Source of the DNA: Eubacteriales bacterium
GTDB lineage: Bacteria > Bacillota > Clostridia > Lachnospirales > Lachnospiraceae
Assembly: GCA_030533405.1 (NCBI GenBank)
Contig: JAUNJF010000005.1
Coordinates: 1 to 64,000 of the forward strand
DNA length: 64,000 nt
Reading direction: 5' to 3'
Positions within the stretch are counted from its first letter, which is position 1. The number at the start of each line of letters is the position of its first letter. The notes beneath the pieces are model-generated. The model saw only the letters and a program-made list of their open reading frames with translations, ran no database searches and had not been told where the DNA came from. Of this stretch, positions 63,386 to 64,000 are shown one piece after another. The translations under genes and the position numbers were made by a program.

Positions 63386-64000
63386 TTAACGGAAGCTCTT
63401 TACCCAGTTGATTAAGGAGTCATGATACACATTGTCCATAACATCTTTTCGCATCTGATCAGTGATTGGTCCGTTCTTTTCCATGATGGCAAGAATGGCT
63501 TCCTGTAATCCGGCGATTTTACCTTTTTCAAATGCAAGCTGTTCCTGATCAAATGTGGTTTGAACTGTTGTATCAGCTACTTGTTCTACAATAGGTTCAG
63601 GTTCTGCTACTGCTTCGGCAGGTTCACTTGTTGCTTCGATCATAGCTTCTGATACAGTTTCTTCTACTGTTTCAGGTGTTGAAACTACAATGTTTTCTGT
63701 GACAGTTTCAGGTGTTGCTTCTGCACATGTGACTTCCATGCTCGTGTTTTCAGAAGCATTGGAGGTTTCATTTGCCACGCATGTTGTATCCAGATTGCAT
63801 GGAAGCCAGATGTCGCCACTGTTTGCTTTCACATTTACACAAATGGTACCATTGTTGACAGATACCTTTTCACCAGAAAGCGCACCGACATATTCGGCAA
63901 CATTTCCAGCTGGCAATGTCATTGTATAATCACTGTCGTCATTATTGACCGTGATTACAATGCTGTCGCCATTGTGATTTCTTGAAAATGCGTATTGGCG
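63386..64000 (-). CDS. GH13 amylase-type enzyme, 3' part, with acidic tail
   Basis: The frame is open to the window edge, so the 5' part is missing. The first visible residues (RQYAFSRNHNGDSIVITVNN, then SGEKVSVNNG and DIWLP) match the C-terminal beta-sandwich that follows the (beta/alpha)8 barrel of GH13 amylases and neopullulanases. After residue about 75 of the visible part there is a long Glu/Thr/Ala/Val-rich segment and a final helical piece ending LINWVKSFR, which is unusual for GH13. The barrel lies outside, so the exact activity cannot be judged. Confidence 0.7.
   Translation of the reverse strand, partial: RQYAFSRNHNGDSIVITVNNDDSDYTMTLPAGNVAEYVGALSGEKVSVNNGTICVNVKANSGDIWLPCNLDTTCVANETSNASENTSMEVTCAEATPETVTENIVVSTPETVEETVSEAMIEATSEPAEAVAEPEPIVEQVADTTVQTTFDQEQLAFEKGKIAGLQEAILAIMEKNGPITDQMRKDVMDNVYHDSLINWVKSFR

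Noticed and set aside
1-64000. CRISPR array, rRNA genes or intact insertion sequence
   Set aside because: No regularly spaced repeats with unique spacers, no rRNA sequence and no complete transposase gene were seen.

Overview
The window looks like a chromosomal segment of a low-GC, plant-fibre-degrading Lachnospiraceae, most likely close to Butyrivibrio or Pseudobutyrivibrio. This is inferred from a xylanase joining GH11, two CBM36-like modules and a CE4 deacetylase, from GH43, GH113 and GH13 genes, from typical Lachnospiraceae genes (DUF4317, DUF815, DUF4080) and from abundant ECF sigma and c-di-GMP genes. No rRNA, CRISPR array or complete mobile element is present. Most genes lie on the + strand.

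Bases 1-6400 are an accessory patchwork of small unrelated genes: a truncated methyltransferase, a membrane protein, two hypothetical proteins, an XRE regulator, a TetR/iron-alcohol-dehydrogenase pair, a CPBP protease and another small protein. A short degenerate repeat with core ATTCCTATTTTCGGAATTA recurs at the gene junctions, and one copy is fused to a truncated tRNA-like sequence. The patchwork ends at a 5'-truncated tyrosine integrase (6449-7306). AAGGGAAA-type motifs flank about 6.4-9.7 kb, which also holds an ECF sigma/anti-sigma pair, a candidate minus-strand structured RNA and a small protein. A beta-helix-like/DUF4375 protein follows at 9.8 kb, then a frameshifted 4.2-kb surface protein with BspA-type repeats.

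Bases 16.8-33 kb are rich in signalling genes: a double-HTH regulator, a GGDEF cyclase, a lone type IV pilin-like protein, a PilZ protein, a hybrid histidine kinase, a secreted metallo-beta-lactamase-fold protein, an ECF sigma/anti-sigma pair, a lipoprotein, a GGDEF-EAL protein, a chemoreceptor and an EAL protein. With the REC-HD-GYP protein at 42.3 kb they make five c-di-GMP-related genes. Bases 33-47 kb alternate carbohydrate enzymes with two further ECF sigma/anti-sigma pairs, a second lipoprotein and a secreted LRR protein.

Bases 47-64 kb are mostly housekeeping: aroD, an alpha/beta hydrolase with Asp in place of the nucleophile Ser, a dNTP triphosphohydrolase, DUF4317, DUF815 ATPase and DUF4080 radical SAM genes, GH113 divergent from an AraC regulator, a NYN/OST-HTH protein, mscL, a HAD phosphatase, a metal-responsive ArsR/HMA/P-type-ATPase operon, a NUDIX hydrolase, and the 3' part of a GH13 amylase with an unusual acidic tail running off the window.
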